From Globisporangium splendens (taxonomy: Eukaryota; Oomycota; Peronosporomycetes; Pythiales; Pythiaceae), in the NCBI GenBank assembly GCA_006386115.1, contig VFIW01000026.1:372001-436000 (forward strand): DNA of 64,000 nucleotides. The letters run 5' to 3'. The number at the start of each line of letters is the position of its first letter. Position 1 is the stretch's first letter. The position numbers and the translations under genes are program-made. This document shows positions 45,660-55,972 of the stretch, piece by piece. Below the pieces are notes generated by a model. The model made no database searches. It was not told the DNA's origin and saw only the letters and a program-made list of their open reading frames with translations.

Positions 45660-47237
45660 ATGACGACCACCCACCAGCGCAACATCGACGAGATCAACCG
45701 CCTCGACGGCTACGACGTCATCATCGTGTGCACGTCGACCACGCACCAGGCCGAGTACTGGCAGGACCGCCTCACGGCCACGCGCGGCTCCATCTCGCCC
45801 GCGTCCGCCAAGGTCATCGCCGTGTACGAGGACTGGGAAGGCGGCGCCGGCAACGGTCTCGGCACGCTCTACGCTTACACCAAGGCTGTACGTGCCGGCA
45901 AGGAGCTCTACGGTATAGATCTGCCAGCGCTGCTTGCCGCGGGCTCCATCAGCGTTGCGCTGTACCACACGGCCGGCAAGGGCACGCGTCTTGCGCCATT
46001 GCCAGGCAGTGAGAACAACAACAAGTCGGGCGTCAAGCTCCCTGCGATGGTCAAGGTCAATGAGCACTTCGTGCCTATGACGATCCTCGAAGCCGTCGTG
46101 AAGCAGACGGGCGTGTACGCGTCGAGCCGTCGCGGTCGTTTGTCGGTGTTCTGGGGCGACCAGGTGTTCATCCCATCGGCTGACGTCAAGTACAATGCCA
46201 AGCACCACATCGATATCCTTGCGGCGTTGGCTCCGATGCCAACGGAGGAGGAATGGAAGGATAAAGGTCTCGAAAAGTACGGTCTCATCGTTGTGAACCA
46301 GCAAGACAATGCCGCGCAAGTGGACAAGGTGACCCACGAGACGGCTATTCGCTTGCTGGCTTCGTTTGGCGAGATGAAGTCCGTAGGCACGAGTCTCGGC
46401 TCGTTCAGTGTCGATGCCGACATGCTCCAGGCGCTCTTGACCGAGTTCAAGAAGGAACTTGACGCAAAGGAAGGCAAATTCGACAGTGATCCGCACTTCT
46501 GGATGCCTTTGACGCTTGAGCAAGCTGCGTACACGGAGGTGATGGCGCAAAAGGGCGTTGACGTTGCAGTTTCGTCGTCCCACTACGCGCGTATGCAAGA
46601 CATGATGAAGACGTTCGAAGCTACGCGAAAGCACAAGCGCGATTTGTTCGGATGCGTGGATGTCGGCAGCGATGTCTACTGGTGGGACTACGGTCAGTTG
46701 AAGCTCTACTTGAAGAACAACCGCTTGGTGACCCAGCCGGGTGTTGAAGCCGATTGCCTGCGTTCGTTCCTGGGGATCAAGGACAGCCTCGAACACAGCA
46801 ACATTGGCGAGGACGTGCGCATCAATGCTGCGACTGTGCTCAACTGTGACATTGCGCAGGGCGAGATCAAGCAAAGCGTGCTCAGCGGCGTGTACGCGCG
46901 CGAAGTAAATGCGGAAGGTTCAATTTTGATCAATGTCACGGCGCGTTCGATTTCGGCACCGCACTGTGTCGTGTACAACGTGACGTCGGATGAAGCGGAT
47001 GGCCTCATTCTGGAAGAAGGCGCTGTGCTCGTCGGCGTGCTCTTGCCAAACGGCGAGAAGGTCGTGATGCGCTCAAACCTCGAGACGTGCGGCGGCGAAG
47101 CGTGGAAAACGATCTTGGACGAGAACGAGCACTCGTTCGAGAGCATCTACGAGCTGAACGCGCACGCGAACGTGTCCCAATTAGAGAAACTCATCCAGAA
47201 CGAACACCTGAAGCTGCGAGAGGTTGTATTAGCATAG
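45660..47237 (+). CDS. Sugar-nucleotidyltransferase-like protein
   Basis: Single exon, 525 residues from MTTTHQRN. The block YHTAGKGTRLAPLPG followed by KSGVKLPAMVK resembles the nucleotide-binding GxGTRL...KP loop of sugar-1-phosphate nucleotidyltransferases, and SVFWGDQVFIP and GCVDVGSDVYWWDY fit the rest of that fold. The C-terminal region (SNIGEDVRINAATVLNCDIAQGEIKQSVLSGVYA) has left-handed beta-helix-like repeats, as in many such enzymes. I cannot name the sugar; fucose-1-phosphate guanylyltransferase-like and other orphan groups are possible. An upstream in-frame AUG (45564) adds 32 residues that resemble a mitochondrial presequence. Confidence 0.7.
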   Translation: MTTTHQRNIDEINRLDGYDVIIVCTSTTHQAEYWQDRLTATRGSISPASAKVIAVYEDWEGGAGNGLGTLYAYTKAVRAGKELYGIDLPALLAAGSISVALYHTAGKGTRLAPLPGSENNNKSGVKLPAMVKVNEHFVPMTILEAVVKQTGVYASSRRGRLSVFWGDQVFIPSADVKYNAKHHIDILAALAPMPTEEEWKDKGLEKYGLIVVNQQDNAAQVDKVTHETAIRLLASFGEMKSVGTSLGSFSVDADMLQALLTEFKKELDAKEGKFDSDPHFWMPLTLEQAAYTEVMAQKGVDVAVSSSHYARMQDMMKTFEATRKHKRDLFGCVDVGSDVYWWDYGQLKLYLKNNRLVTQPGVEADCLRSFLGIKDSLEHSNIGEDVRINAATVLNCDIAQGEIKQSVLSGVYAREVNAEGSILINVTARSISAPHCVVYNVTSDEADGLILEEGAVLVGVLLPNGEKVVMRSNLETCGGEAWKTILDENEHSFESIYELNAHANVSQLEKLIQNEHLKLREVVLA

Positions 47238-47670
47238 AGAACAAACACTTTGTAGAGGAGAAGAGCGCTTGGAGGAAGCAAATGATCGATCGATGTCTGC
47301 ACACACCAAACGAAATATATCACCCCCATACAGTTTTATCTATACGAAAAATGTGCATGCAGCTTTTGGTTGAGAAGCAGCCATGTTGACGCCACGACAA
47401 GGGACAGAAAGAGAGAAGAAGTGTGTGACAATCGGACGCTTCACGACACGCCACGTAGCTTTTGGAGAAGCTCATAGGGTTTAACCCACTGGATGATATC
47501 GCTCGGTTGTGCCGCTCCAACCCACTGCATTTACCCCTTTAACCCACGTAACCCCATCTACCAAATCTGCCTTAATAGAGCACTCTGTAACCATACTTAG
47601 GAGATCAACCATGCGAACTTAACGAGCAGCTCGTTTTGATCTCAGCACATTCGAAGTCACTTGCACAAAG
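47238..47670 (+). other. Intergenic region with TTTAACCCA motifs
   Basis: No coding signal. At 47479-47555 several AACCCA/TTTAACCC words recur (GGGTTTAACCCA, CCAACCCACTGC, CCTTTAACCCACG), similar in flavour to 14612-14691. It may be a small dispersed repeat; I cannot align it to anything. Confidence 0.35.
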
Positions 47671-48156
47671 ATGACATCCTCAGCTCTCCAGGCGCTCGCA
47701 ACGCTCAGCGCCGCCGTCGCGCTGCAGCAGTACACGAGCCGACGCGCGCAGACCCAGAAGGCCCAACAGGCTGCGAAGGAAGCTGCTGAAGCAGAGGCGC
47801 AGCGAAAGAAGAAGCAGCAGCAGGCGGCGGACAAGGAAGGAGACGAGGCGTTTGTGGTGGAGATCGAGTACTGCACGGGATGCCGCTGGATGCTGCGCTC
47901 CGCGTGGATCGCGCAGGAGCTGCTCACGACGTTCCAGAACGACCTGCGCTCAGTGAAGCTCACGCCGAACTCGAACCAGGGCGGTGTGTTCCAGGTGTAC
48001 GTGTACAACGAGAAGAGCAACTTTACGGGCGAAGACAAGGAGCTGCTCTGGTCGCGTAAGGCTGCGGGCCGCTTCCCCGAATCCAAGGAGCTCAAGCAGA
48101 TCGTGCGCGACTACATCAGTCCGGACAAGGGCCTCGGCCATTCAGACAAGAAGTAG
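47671..48156 (+). CDS. SelW/SelT-type Rdx family protein (CxxC form)
   Basis: Single exon, 161 residues. An Ala/Gln/Lys-rich helical N-terminus (residues 1-58) with a weak hydrophobic start precedes the Rdx domain: VEIEYCTGCRWMLRSAWIAQEL, LRSVKLTPN, GVFQVYVYN, LLWSRKAAGRFPESKELKQIVRDYI. The thioredoxin-like motif is CTGC, so both redox positions are cysteine rather than the Cys/Sec of selenoprotein W. A redox role is inferred from the family. The long N-terminal extension is unusual. Confidence 0.85.
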   Translation: MTSSALQALATLSAAVALQQYTSRRAQTQKAQQAAKEAAEAEAQRKKKQQQAADKEGDEAFVVEIEYCTGCRWMLRSAWIAQELLTTFQNDLRSVKLTPNSNQGGVFQVYVYNEKSNFTGEDKELLWSRKAAGRFPESKELKQIVRDYISPDKGLGHSDKK

Positions 48157-48576
48157 AAAGGCAAACACTCGCACAAAGACGGAAAGAATCATTGTCCAAA
48201 ACGACACCGTGCAACTCTGCCCTGTTTACTTTCGAGTATAGGTCTGACTTGAGCGCCGCGGCGCTATGATAATGTCGGTGCTTGCGCTGGGTGGTAAGGG
48301 GCTACCGCTCAGGGAGGTCGCTGAGGCAGCAGGAGAGAGCGCTGGAAACACAACCTTCGGACTGCGAAGACGACAGCAATCACACACTCAGAAAGTTAGA
48401 CCAGCAAGCAAAAATGTGAAGGAGACTCGATGCCCGCAAACGCACCGTGAGAAAATCCCACGAAGACTCTTTCCTACTGACGCCACGCCGGCTAAACTCT
48501 TGGGCATGGCTGATTGCGATGTACGGCAGCCATCTGGCTGAGTCACACACTTCATCATCGAGGTCTGGAAATCTCG
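48157..48576. other. Convergent intergenic region
   Basis: 420 bases between the Rdx gene stop and the kinase stop. No coding signal; contains presumed 3' UTRs. Confidence 0.4.
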
Positions 48577-50559
48577 CTACGCCCACGGATGAGCCTTCAC
48601 ATGCAGCAGAGAGTGTCAGTGCCAGCACGGAGACTTGGCGTTTTGATTCAATTTTCTCCGTGGACTTACCCGTATCTCAGCGGATGAGTAGCGCTTGTTT
48701 GGGTCTTTCTCCAGGATCTAGTTCGGAGTACAAACAACAGCACTTCCCAATCAATCATTCGGTTATATAATGCCATCATGAGCACGATTTCTTACATGTT
48801 GTAGCAAATCGATCAACTCCTTTTCCACAACACGCTCGCCAACTTGCTCACGGTACTGGACTTCTTCGTTCTGCATGCGATCAGCAAAACAGTTCATGGA
48901 AATCAGCGGCGCATTCATGAAATTGTTCCTTTCCAGCAAACTCGGGGCGTACTTGGATTCGGTCGTACACCTCCGTCATCGTTCTCGCTTCAAATGGAGG
49001 ATGGCCGTAGACAAACATGTAGAGCGTGACTCCACACGCCCATATGTCCACGGGTTTGCCGCGAAACCTTTCATCAGTCGGCATTTCAGGAGCTACATAG
49101 GGAGCGCAAGCAAACGATTCCTTCTCATCAGTCGATCTGTAATCTACAAAGAACACAATCCGCTCTGCCGCACCCATAAAGATGGCAGTCCCAGCCGTCT
49201 GACGAAGGCTCTCATCTTCGCTTTCCATTTCCTGCAAAGACGATGGTTATTACACGTCAGCAAGGCTGCGTACTACTCTGCGTTCAACTCAGAGTACTCG
49301 CATGGGAAACACCAAAATCAGCGATCTTCAGAATGCATCCGCCCTCGTCGTCTTTTTTCAGCAGCAAGTTTCCAGGTTTGATATCACGGTGGATGATCTG
49401 GAACACGTAGAAACATATCAGTTGTACAAAGAGATTGCGAGTTGCCTAGTAGGAATTGTGTTGCACTTGTGGTTGGGCACGTGGAGTGTGGACCTTGTTT
49501 TCGTGTAGAAAGTCGATACCCTCAATCTGTTCACATAAAATGTTAGCAAGGTAGAATTCACGCACATTCGCTCACGCAGCAGATAGGCATCAATACCAGG
49601 TGGCAAAGTACAACTTGGTCAATTCAGCATTCATGGGCGTGCAGTGCCTGTCGTAGAAGGGGATGATGAGAAACAAATTCCCACGAGTGGACAAGTGTGG
49701 TTTCCAGCAACTTACGTGCCGTCATCCAACACTGTTCCGCCATCGATCAACTCGCTGATCATGTACAATTCATCGCTTTCTGCAAATTCTCATCGCAAAC
49801 AGCAGAGTGGATTTTTACGAGAAGTTCAAGATAAGAACTGAACTTGATCCGCACGCACCGTCCGTGTCGATCACTTCGCGTAACACAACAATGTGACGAT
49901 GCTTGAAGCGTTTCCAGATGCCGAGTCCCTTTTTCGCGCTTTGCAGCGCATTCCCAAATCTTCCGACTCGGACCCGTTTTAACGCCTTGAACATGGGATG
50001 AAGAACAAAGTTATGAGCATTTGCTGGCAGGTAGCTTCGCCAAGCCATACGACCGGAGTAGTTCTCACCTTTTTATTCACCATCTTGGCCGCAAAGACCT
50101 CTTTCGTTTCGTTTGATTCCACCTTGATGACTGTTCCATAGGCGCCACGACCGAGCTCCTCCAAAAAGGTGCTGAGCAAAATGTTAGTTCCACGACCAAG
50201 ACGCGACTGAGGTATTAGTGTATTCACAACGTCACAACGTACTATTGATTCAGATGCCGACGCCCGTCGGAATCTACGAACGAGATGATGCTCTTGGTTT
50301 CGCGGAAGGATTGACCTCGCTTTCGAAGCGGAACGATGGGTTTCAATCCGGAAAGCTGCCGCTCCGAGTCACCAGTGACAAACGTGCTCGGTTGAATCTG
50401 CGCAGTCACACTGTCTGTCACGATAGGTGGCATCGACGGCGCAAAGAGATAGCTTCCTGGAGGATTTCCTCTCTCCATGTTGGATCGAGGACTTTCGAGT
50501 CGCCTTTGCTTTGACTGTGTCTGCCTCGCTTTCCGCGTACCCTTGTTTCCGTAATGCAT
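48577..50559 (-). CDS. CaMKK/LKB1-like Ser/Thr protein kinase, many short exons
   Basis: Exons recognised on minus: 50559..50243, 50171..50069, 49985..49859, 49779..49716, 49647..~49597, ~49526.., a segment near 49400-49290, ~49230.., 49092..48953, 48870..48796, 48717..48670 and 48594..48577. They encode [20 protein letters not shown] (G-loop), [97 protein letters not shown] and a final AHPWA. The order is that of CaMKK, LKB1 and SnRK1-activating kinases. Two junctions (after LYFAT, and after FGVSHA) do not keep frame with the best GT..AG sites, so splice sites there are uncertain or the gene is damaged. The 5' end is also uncertain. Confidence 0.7.
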
Positions 50560-50793
50560 TCATTGTGCTTGGTGTTGGCTGGCAGACTTGCCTGCGATAT
50601 TCCCTAAAAATACTCGACAATAGGCGCTTAATTAGACAAGGCCATCAGAAAATAGACAGTTAGCGCGCGAAAAATAAACCATCGCTGCTGCTTCAGAACT
50701 GAGATCAGATGCTGCTGCATATTGTATTGAGTTCATCCAATCGGCGGCTGCTACCCAGCGAGAGCGAACCAAATGGCTCTAACCCCGGACTAT

Positions 50794-52278
50794 TCAGTTC
50801 TCTTGGCAGTCAAGTAGCGATTTGACATTGTCCCGCACGCGCACCAGCCACGCGACTTGTCCATCTAGGTGACTGAGCATCTCTTCAAGTTGCAGGATGG
50901 GCACAGAGATGCTGGCGTGGTCCGTAATTTCTACTTTCTGGCCACGAAAGTTGCTGCAATAGGCACAAGCAGACCAAGATTAGTTCCAGGCTTGGACTCT
51001 TCAGCAGCATCAAAGTACGTTCCACTTCTTCGTACCAGACGCAGCCCGCAAATTCTTTCTTGGTCGTGCAGCCCTCTGGGATACTTGTGATGTTCTTCTG
51101 AGTAGCCCCCAAACTAAAAACCTCCAACAACTATCATTGTTTTGACAAAGGAGAGTGTGTGTGTGCGTGTTAGCGCACAATGCACAAGAAAGCGTCATTC
51201 GCCGAAAAAATACGAACCAATTCGCCGCGATGTATGGAGAAATCTACCACCAGCTCGGGTGGAAGTGGCGACTTAAATGTCTGCAAGGTGAGTCATACAA
51301 ACATGATGTGAGGGAGACGGCGCCGACACCACTTCATCCACGTATCTCAAACCTACGTGATCAATGTGAGAGCTGTACGGAAATCGACGTCGACTCGGTA
51401 GACGCAGCACATTCGCTGCGTTCCGCAGCTTATGGCAAACGCGACTCAAATCCTTTACACAATCATCGCCACATGCGCACATTCAATTGTTAGACTTTGA
51501 AATCGGTCTGGTGGTTGTCCGGATGCGATTACCTGGAAGGTTGTCTGGACGATATCCACGTAGAGGTCCACGTCTTCGTTCTCTGGCTCGTTGCTGTTGA
51601 GGTCGTGGTGCTGCTGTTCGATAAAGTCCTTCAGCGTCGCGAGACATTCCAGCTGGGACTGGATAACGCCGTGGAACTCCAGAATCTGGTTCAACACGCA
51701 GTACTGCTGCAATCTGCCCACACAGTTATTAATCATAGATCAGAGTAGGACCATCGCACAATAGACTGGACAGTGAAAAGCAAGTCCTTACGAGGCCACA
51801 GTCGGCGCATTGCGAGCATGCTTCGACGGCAGCTTCAGCTCCAAGTTCGCAAACACGACCAAGTGACCCTACATAGAGAAACACACCCCTTGCGTCAGCC
51901 TGGTGCAATGGCTCAGCTCCACGCGGTCGCTCAAGACACACAACCTCAACGCGCACATCGGCCTTGATCGCGGGTGTCGTCGTCACGCGCGACAAGCGGA
52001 TCCTTCCCCAGAGGAAGTCCAGGCGCTCCAGTTCCTTCTGCGCGCACTCGATCGCGATCGTGACGTCCTGCAGCAGGTAGTCCCGCGTCTCGCGCTTCTG
52101 CTCGTTGCAGCAGATAGAGGGAAAAAAAGAAGGATATAAGCACACACATACAGTAGCGCGCAGTGTTGCGTGCACACTCGTGTGAGGATTTCTACATAGT
52201 AAGTGCAATCATATGCGCATGCCGCGGAGTACCCACCCATGCCGCGAGCTCGTCGTCATGTGCCGCATCCGCGCTCAT
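50794..52278 (-). CDS. ROGDI: Rogdi / RAV2 homologue (V-ATPase assembly regulator)
   Basis: Seven exons on minus: 52278..52237, 52097..51957, 51868..51792, 51713..51533, 51280..51218, 51121..51019, 50930..50794; 247 residues, all in phase. The product starts MSADAAHDDELAAW, then KRETRDYLLQDVTIAIECAQKELE, DGHLVVFANLELKLP, LQQYCVLNQILEFHGVI, FKSPLPPELVVDFSIHRGELVF and a C-terminal ISVPILQLEEMLSHLDGQVAWL helix. These correspond in order to human Rogdi (leucine zipper, beta layer, FxPxLPxDLxVxxxI block). Rogdi/Rav2 belongs to the RAVE complex that reassembles the V-ATPase. The exact match of family order across six introns supports the model. Confidence 0.82.
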
Positions 52279-52421
52279 GCTTCCCAAGTGGCTTGTTGAA
52301 GCCAAAGGCAGTCGCAACTCAATTATTCGCTCTGAATTGACAACAATTCATTTTCGAATTGAAGGCAACTATAAATATGCCAGCGCATGGCTACATTTGA
52401 AGCTGATGCTAGTCTAGTGAT

Positions 52422-54462
52422 CAAGGAGAACGCACGTTGAGGTGCACGCGTGCGGCGGCCGCTCTCACAGCGTCGTAGTGCATTCAGCGGCGTCGGACAC
52501 GGCCTCAACCAAAGAGGACTCGCAGGCGCGCGATCTGTATAATGTCCTGTGCACGGGCGACCACGGCGTCAGGTGAGGAATAATGGACATGCGCGCTCGT
52601 CAACTGCAAGGCTTCGACTGTACTCACACGTTCAACGATGCTTTGCCCCTCAGCTTTGAAGCGCTCATGCGAGAGGTGTACTTCCTGCAGCACCGCAACT
52701 TTACGCTCTTTGACACCAAAGAGGCTTTCCATTCGTCAACAGGTACGACAGCAACAATGTGGCCATGCTGCGCTATTGATTCTTCACTTACTTCACTTCA
52801 TTCAAACAAACAATAGGTGCGAATGAGCGCTACTTGATCCACCGTGATTTCCAGCATGCAATCGCCAAACTGGTCAAGGCGAGATCGTATAATGCACCTT
52901 CCACTGATTCCAAGCGACGAGGACCTGCTGCTGCTGCGTTGTTGCTGGAAGAGCTTGCAGCACGCCAACGTGCGAACCCTTCGGGGCAACAGCCTCGAAT
53001 GGATACATTGAGACTGCATATGGTGCAACACAGTGTCCTGGAGGTGCTGGAGCTGCATTTGCCGAAACTGATCCAGAGCTTCCAGCTGTATGACAAAGAG
53101 AGCGCGATCACCTCGGACGAAGACACGTCGTCCACTATCTCGCTCGACGGGTTCTTGGATTTCCTCAATGCCTACTTTGAGTATGAGGAGTGCTTCTCCT
53201 TCCAGCAAACCGAGCAGGCATGATTTTTCTTGCTTGGTCACCAGTTGACTTTGTTGCACGAGCCCATACCCAGTGCGGCATTTACTTACTGTATTCACAG
53301 ATAACCCATGAGATCAAAGACGCATTCGCGCAGAGTCTTGAGCCAGAATTGGACCCGCAGATGTATTTTGCACACTTTGTGGAGCTATTTTGTCGTGTCG
53401 CGTCCGGGTACCACAACCAGCTTCTCGTTCGCGAAGGTGCACAGCTGCGACGAGCAGTCGAGTCTTGTCACCTCGAGTTCAGCATTGAGCTCTTGCTGCA
53501 GCATATGAACATCAAGATTCTGCATGACGACAACTCGCTGCATGCAGCCACCAGTTCAAGCGGAACACGGCAGCAGCAACAGAAATCGTGTATGGAGCCG
53601 CCACGACTCGTTATCGAGAATGGGGCTACTGAGCCCGACGTGGAAGGGTTGACGCTGGAGATCGACACCCAATGTTTGCGCGAATGTAGATGGCACTTGG
53701 AGCGCTTGAAGCCTGCAAAGCGCGGTATCGAGAGTCTGGGTATGCGATTGCGAGCTTCTTCTAAATGTTGTTGTACAAAACCAGTAGCTTACAATCTCGT
53801 TGATTTTTTCCAGCGACGGTCCCGACATCGAGTCGGACGATGTAGAAGTGCAGGTGTTTTTCCACCTCACGACGGCGAGTGTACTTGACAGCGCGAGGAA
53901 CGACTTCCAGGCGCTTTTGCATTACTACGAAGCCCTAAAGCTGGCCGACGTGCTCACGCTGCACCATCCGGGCCGTGTGCTCGTGAAAAGCTGCTTGGGC
54001 TGTATGCTGTACTACGCAAGCGAGATTGGGCTCGCTAAGAAGTGCCACCAGCACGTTCTCGACGCGCGGCGGCTTGCTGTCGGAGATGAGCACATCGACA
54101 CCGCCACGGCGATGAACAACCTCGCGTGCTGTCTCAGCCAAGACCCGACGGGCACCGCGATGGAAGAGGCTTTCTTGCTGCTGGAAAACGCCAAGCGGAT
54201 TTACTCGGATGCGTTTGACGCGTCTCATCCTCGCGTTGAGGTGATGATGCGCAACTTGGAGCACGTGAACGCGTGCCAGCGCATGATCGTCGTGGATCCC
54301 GTCGATGCTGTGGAGCGAGGCGAGTATGCGCATATAATCCCCGGCAGCCGCTTCCAGATCCAAGCGCTCGTGCCGAATGTTGACCTGAAGAAATCGACGG
54401 CGACCAAGACGGGCAAAAAAGAAGAAGAAAGGCGTCAAGCAGAAGAAATAATGTCTATCTAA
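52422..54462 (+). CDS. TPR-like protein, 5' end unresolved
   Basis: Recognisable exons: ..52572, 52654..52742, 52817..53217, 53301..~53739, 53814..54462. The first is open upstream to 52421 without an ATG, so the start codon is missing or lies in an unseen exon (an ATG at 52387 is in another frame). The third exon ends CAG followed by GC rather than GT (GCATGA), a candidate GC-AG intron. The junction 53739/53814 is out of phase by one with the obvious sites. The C-terminal half has kinesin-light-chain-like TPR helices (ALLHYYEALKLADVLTLHHP, GLAKKCHQHVLDARRLAVGDEHIDTATAMNNLACCL). Function unknown. Confidence 0.6.
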
Positions 54463-54611
54463 TGGCTGGCGATTGTACAGCAGCAGTGGGGGTATACGAA
54501 AACAATTCTAGTGCTCGCATGTGTGCAATCGTCTCCCCTGAGTGCTTGTTTTTCACATTCCAGTGTGCGAAAGCAAGCTACCCTCGGGAGTGGATACTTC
54601 CTTTTTTGTGT

Positions 54612-55601
54612 TTATGCAGATTTGAGCTTCTTGACTCGATGGGCGGCAGCACTCGGACTGTAGAACAGATGCGCGAGCAGCGTCGCCACAGGACCCTTCC
54701 AGTACTTGTTGAGCGCGAACCACGCGACGAAGAAGTTCAGCACCATCGCCTCAAGCTGACGCTCCTCCTGCGTCATGAAATGGTTCGCCACGTGCGCCAC
54801 GAGGCCGATGAATCCTGACATGAGCATGATGCGCACCAGCGACCAGATGACGCCGAAGGACAGCGCGAAGAGCTTGTTGGACTTGTGGTAGTGGCTGATG
54901 TAGCGCAGCACGAGGCCACTCGCGAACAGGTTCGCCGTCGAGACGAGCACGAAGCCAATGGGGTGCGCGTCCACGCTCGCGTGCCATTGAGCGACCATCT
55001 TCGAGATCGTCACCGCCTTCAGCCAGCTCACGCACATGCCGATCACAAAGTTCAGGATGGGCAGCGGCACGATCGTGACAGCGCATTCGACCGCGAAATA
55101 GACTGGAATCACGAGCCGCACGGTCTCCTCATATTGTGGTGCGGCACCAAAGAACGGCCGGATCACCGTCGTCCCTGCAGAGTTGGCGAGGATCGCGACG
55201 ATCAGCGCCTTCATGTGACCCCAGACCACGACACGCAGCGTGCGGTTCTTGTTCGGCGGGAAGAACAGACTCGCGAGCTGCACGCGGCTCGTGAGACACA
55301 CGAACGCGATGAAGCACTTCTTGAGCGCGCTCATGAGCTCCTTGGACTGTGCGTACTGCGCCGACGTCGTGAACTCGAGCGTCACGCCCAGATACGCGAC
55401 CGCGAGCACGAGCGCGTTCGGGAGCAGCGTGGAGCTCGCATACTGCGACCATGACTGCTTGGAGGACTGGGGCTGTCTCTTCTTCTGGGGCTTAGCAGGA
55501 GGTCCACGTGTGAAGGGGGCTGGATCAGAGGCCTGGGGCAGCGCGTGGGGGCGGGCGGCAAGTCTTCCGTTGGACTGCTTCGCCGGCGTGCGCTTCGCCA
55601 T
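54612..55601 (-). CDS. Multi-pass membrane protein, possibly TRIC-type cation channel
   Basis: Single exon, 329 residues. Basic, Pro-rich N-terminus (1-55), then about six or seven hydrophobic segments. The central part (ETVRLVIPVYFAVECAVTIVPLP followed by VSWLKAVTISKMVAQWHASVDAHP) is reminiscent of the TMEM38/TRIC arrangement, where a PVY...FD region is followed by a VK..L..V.R..KI helix. TRIC proteins are trimeric intracellular cation channels of the ER. The similarity is weak and the glycine kinks of TRIC are not clear, so the name is tentative. C-terminal Arg/Lys residues (HRVKKLKSA) would suit ER retention. Confidence 0.55.
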   Translation of the reverse strand: MAKRTPAKQSNGRLAARPHALPQASDPAPFTRGPPAKPQKKRQPQSSKQSWSQYASSTLLPNALVLAVAYLGVTLEFTTSAQYAQSKELMSALKKCFIAFVCLTSRVQLASLFFPPNKNRTLRVVVWGHMKALIVAILANSAGTTVIRPFFGAAPQYEETVRLVIPVYFAVECAVTIVPLPILNFVIGMCVSWLKAVTISKMVAQWHASVDAHPIGFVLVSTANLFASGLVLRYISHYHKSNKLFALSFGVIWSLVRIMLMSGFIGLVAHVANHFMTQEERQLEAMVLNFFVAWFALNKYWKGPVATLLAHLFYSPSAAAHRVKKLKSA

Positions 55602-55972
55602 CGCGCTCTCTCGTTTGCGTCGTCTGTTGCTTGTATCAAGACGACGGACGATCTAGTATCTGAAATAAACTCAGCGAGTGTTTCGGAAAGGGCAGGTTCG
55701 TTTCGCTCTTTTCCCTGTCTAGCGTCAAGTATAACATTAGCAAGTTCAACAGTTTAGAGAGTCAAAAAGAGTAACCAGTTACGCTGTTCAGTTCCCACGT
55801 CAAGCAAAGCAACAACGAAACCATGAATGCACTGACACGACAGAATACGAATAATATATTTACTAGGATTCGTCAAGGTGGAGTCACTGGAGAGCGAGCA
55901 TGTGCGTGCCTACCTGACAGCTATCAAGGAACTTATCAGGCAGTCGCTTTAGGACGCTGCGTGGACGACAGT
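55602..55972. other. Intergenic region
   Basis: About 370 bases between the TRIC-like start and the stop of the next minus-strand gene. No coding signal. Confidence 0.4.

Noticed and set aside
45621..46874. 417-codon minus-strand ORF antisense to the nucleotidyltransferase-like gene
   Set aside because: Same reason: codon-mirror ORF in GC-rich coding DNA, with no recognisable protein.
31593..47237. A sugar-metabolism gene cluster (GALK2-like, nucleotidyltransferase-like, transporter, NAGLU)
   Set aside because: The genes are separated by many unrelated ones on both strands, as expected by chance in a eukaryotic genome.
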